Translations under genes and position numbers: made by a program | Notes under the pieces: generated by a model | Told to the model about the DNA's origin: nothing | The model's input: only the letters and a program-made list of their open reading frames with translations | Databases searched by the model: none | Origin: Pseudomonadota bacterium | Lineage (GTDB): Bacteria > Pseudomonadota > Gammaproteobacteria > Xanthomonadales > Xanthomonadaceae | Length of the DNA stretch: 5,590 nt | Reading direction: 5' to 3' | Assembly (NCBI GenBank): GCA_019348095.1 | Contig: JAHWKC010000167.1 | Location: 1 to 5,590 of the forward strand | In this document: in pieces, positions 5,395 to 5,590 of the stretch | Layout of the letters: each line of letters opens with the position of its first letter | Position numbering within the stretch: the stretch's first letter is position 1

Positions 5395-5590
5395 TTACTC
5401 GGCGGCCGGTGCTTCGGTGGCCGGCTTGGCCTCTTCAGCGCTCGGTGCGTCGTCGGCCTTCGGAGCAGCCTCGGCCTTGTCGCCATCGGCCTGCTTGGCA
5501 GCCGGAGCGCCGTCGGTCTTGTTCGCAGCGGCTTTCTTGGCCGGGGCGCGGCCCCGCGGCGCGGCCTTGCCACCGTCGGCGTCGGCGAAG
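5395..5590 (-). CDS. rpsB: Probable 30S ribosomal protein S2, C-terminal tail (5' part outside window)
   Basis: A minus-strand frame enters from the right edge and ends at TAA (5395-5397), giving 64 visible residues. The visible part is low-complexity: 24 of 64 residues are Ala, mixed with Lys, Glu, Asp and Pro (RGRAPAKKAAANK near its start, ending EEAKPATEAPAAE). None of the conserved S2 fold is inside the window, so the name rests on position and orientation: directly upstream of tsf on the same strand, where rpsB sits in nearly all bacteria. Disordered charged tails on S2 occur in several proteobacteria. Basic residues cluster in the first part and acidic residues in the last third. S2 binds the 30S subunit with S1 and is needed for initiation. 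If the neighbour is not rpsB, it would be an unknown protein with an Ala-rich tail. Confidence 0.78.
   Translation of the reverse strand, partial: FADADGGKAAPRGRAPAKKAAANKTDGAPAAKQADGDKAEAAPKADDAPSAEEAKPATEAPAAE

Overview
The window looks like the chromosome of a GC-rich gammaproteobacterium of the Xanthomonadaceae/Lysobacteraceae type (Lysobacter, Luteimonas, Stenotrophomonas, Xanthomonas). Three things suggest this: the codon use, an EF-Ts of the gammaproteobacterial type, and hairpin repeats with a 5' GTAG head like the SMAG/REP elements known from Stenotrophomonas and its relatives. Genus and species cannot be fixed from this sequence.

Left part (1-799, plus strand): one uninterrupted reading frame enters from the left edge and ends at a TAG at 797-799. 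Its first ~65 codons are the N-terminal and early catalytic part of an integrase-type (IS481-like) transposase. The rest is the periplasmic part of a FecR-type anti-sigma factor. The two halves meet in frame within a few codons around 194-214, where both families carry an 'LADGT-V'-like stretch. The FecR half has lost its cytoplasmic sigma-binding domain and membrane helix. No FecI-type sigma gene is visible.

Middle (800-3950): the 295-base gap holds two inverted pairs of GTAG-headed REP elements from two different sequence subfamilies. It is followed by a complete 951-residue TonB-dependent outer-membrane receptor of the signal-transducing (FecA-like) class, with signal peptide, STN domain, plug and barrel. 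FecR plus an STN-bearing receptor is what remains of a FecI-FecR-FecA cell-surface signalling module whose regulatory front end appears to have been cut off by the transposase recombination.

Right part (3951-5590): a 424-base gene-free stretch carries a bulged hairpin, a long stem-loop plus T-tract reading as a plus-strand terminator, and a compact bidirectional terminator. On the minus strand come tsf (EF-Ts, complete) and, upstream of it, the 3' end of what is almost certainly rpsB (ribosomal protein S2). Between these two translation genes lie an attenuator-like GC hairpin with a T-tract and, directly abutting it, another inverted REP pair of the same subfamily as the one upstream of the receptor. 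The housekeeping rpsB-tsf unit and the accessory receptor module converge on the shared terminator region.
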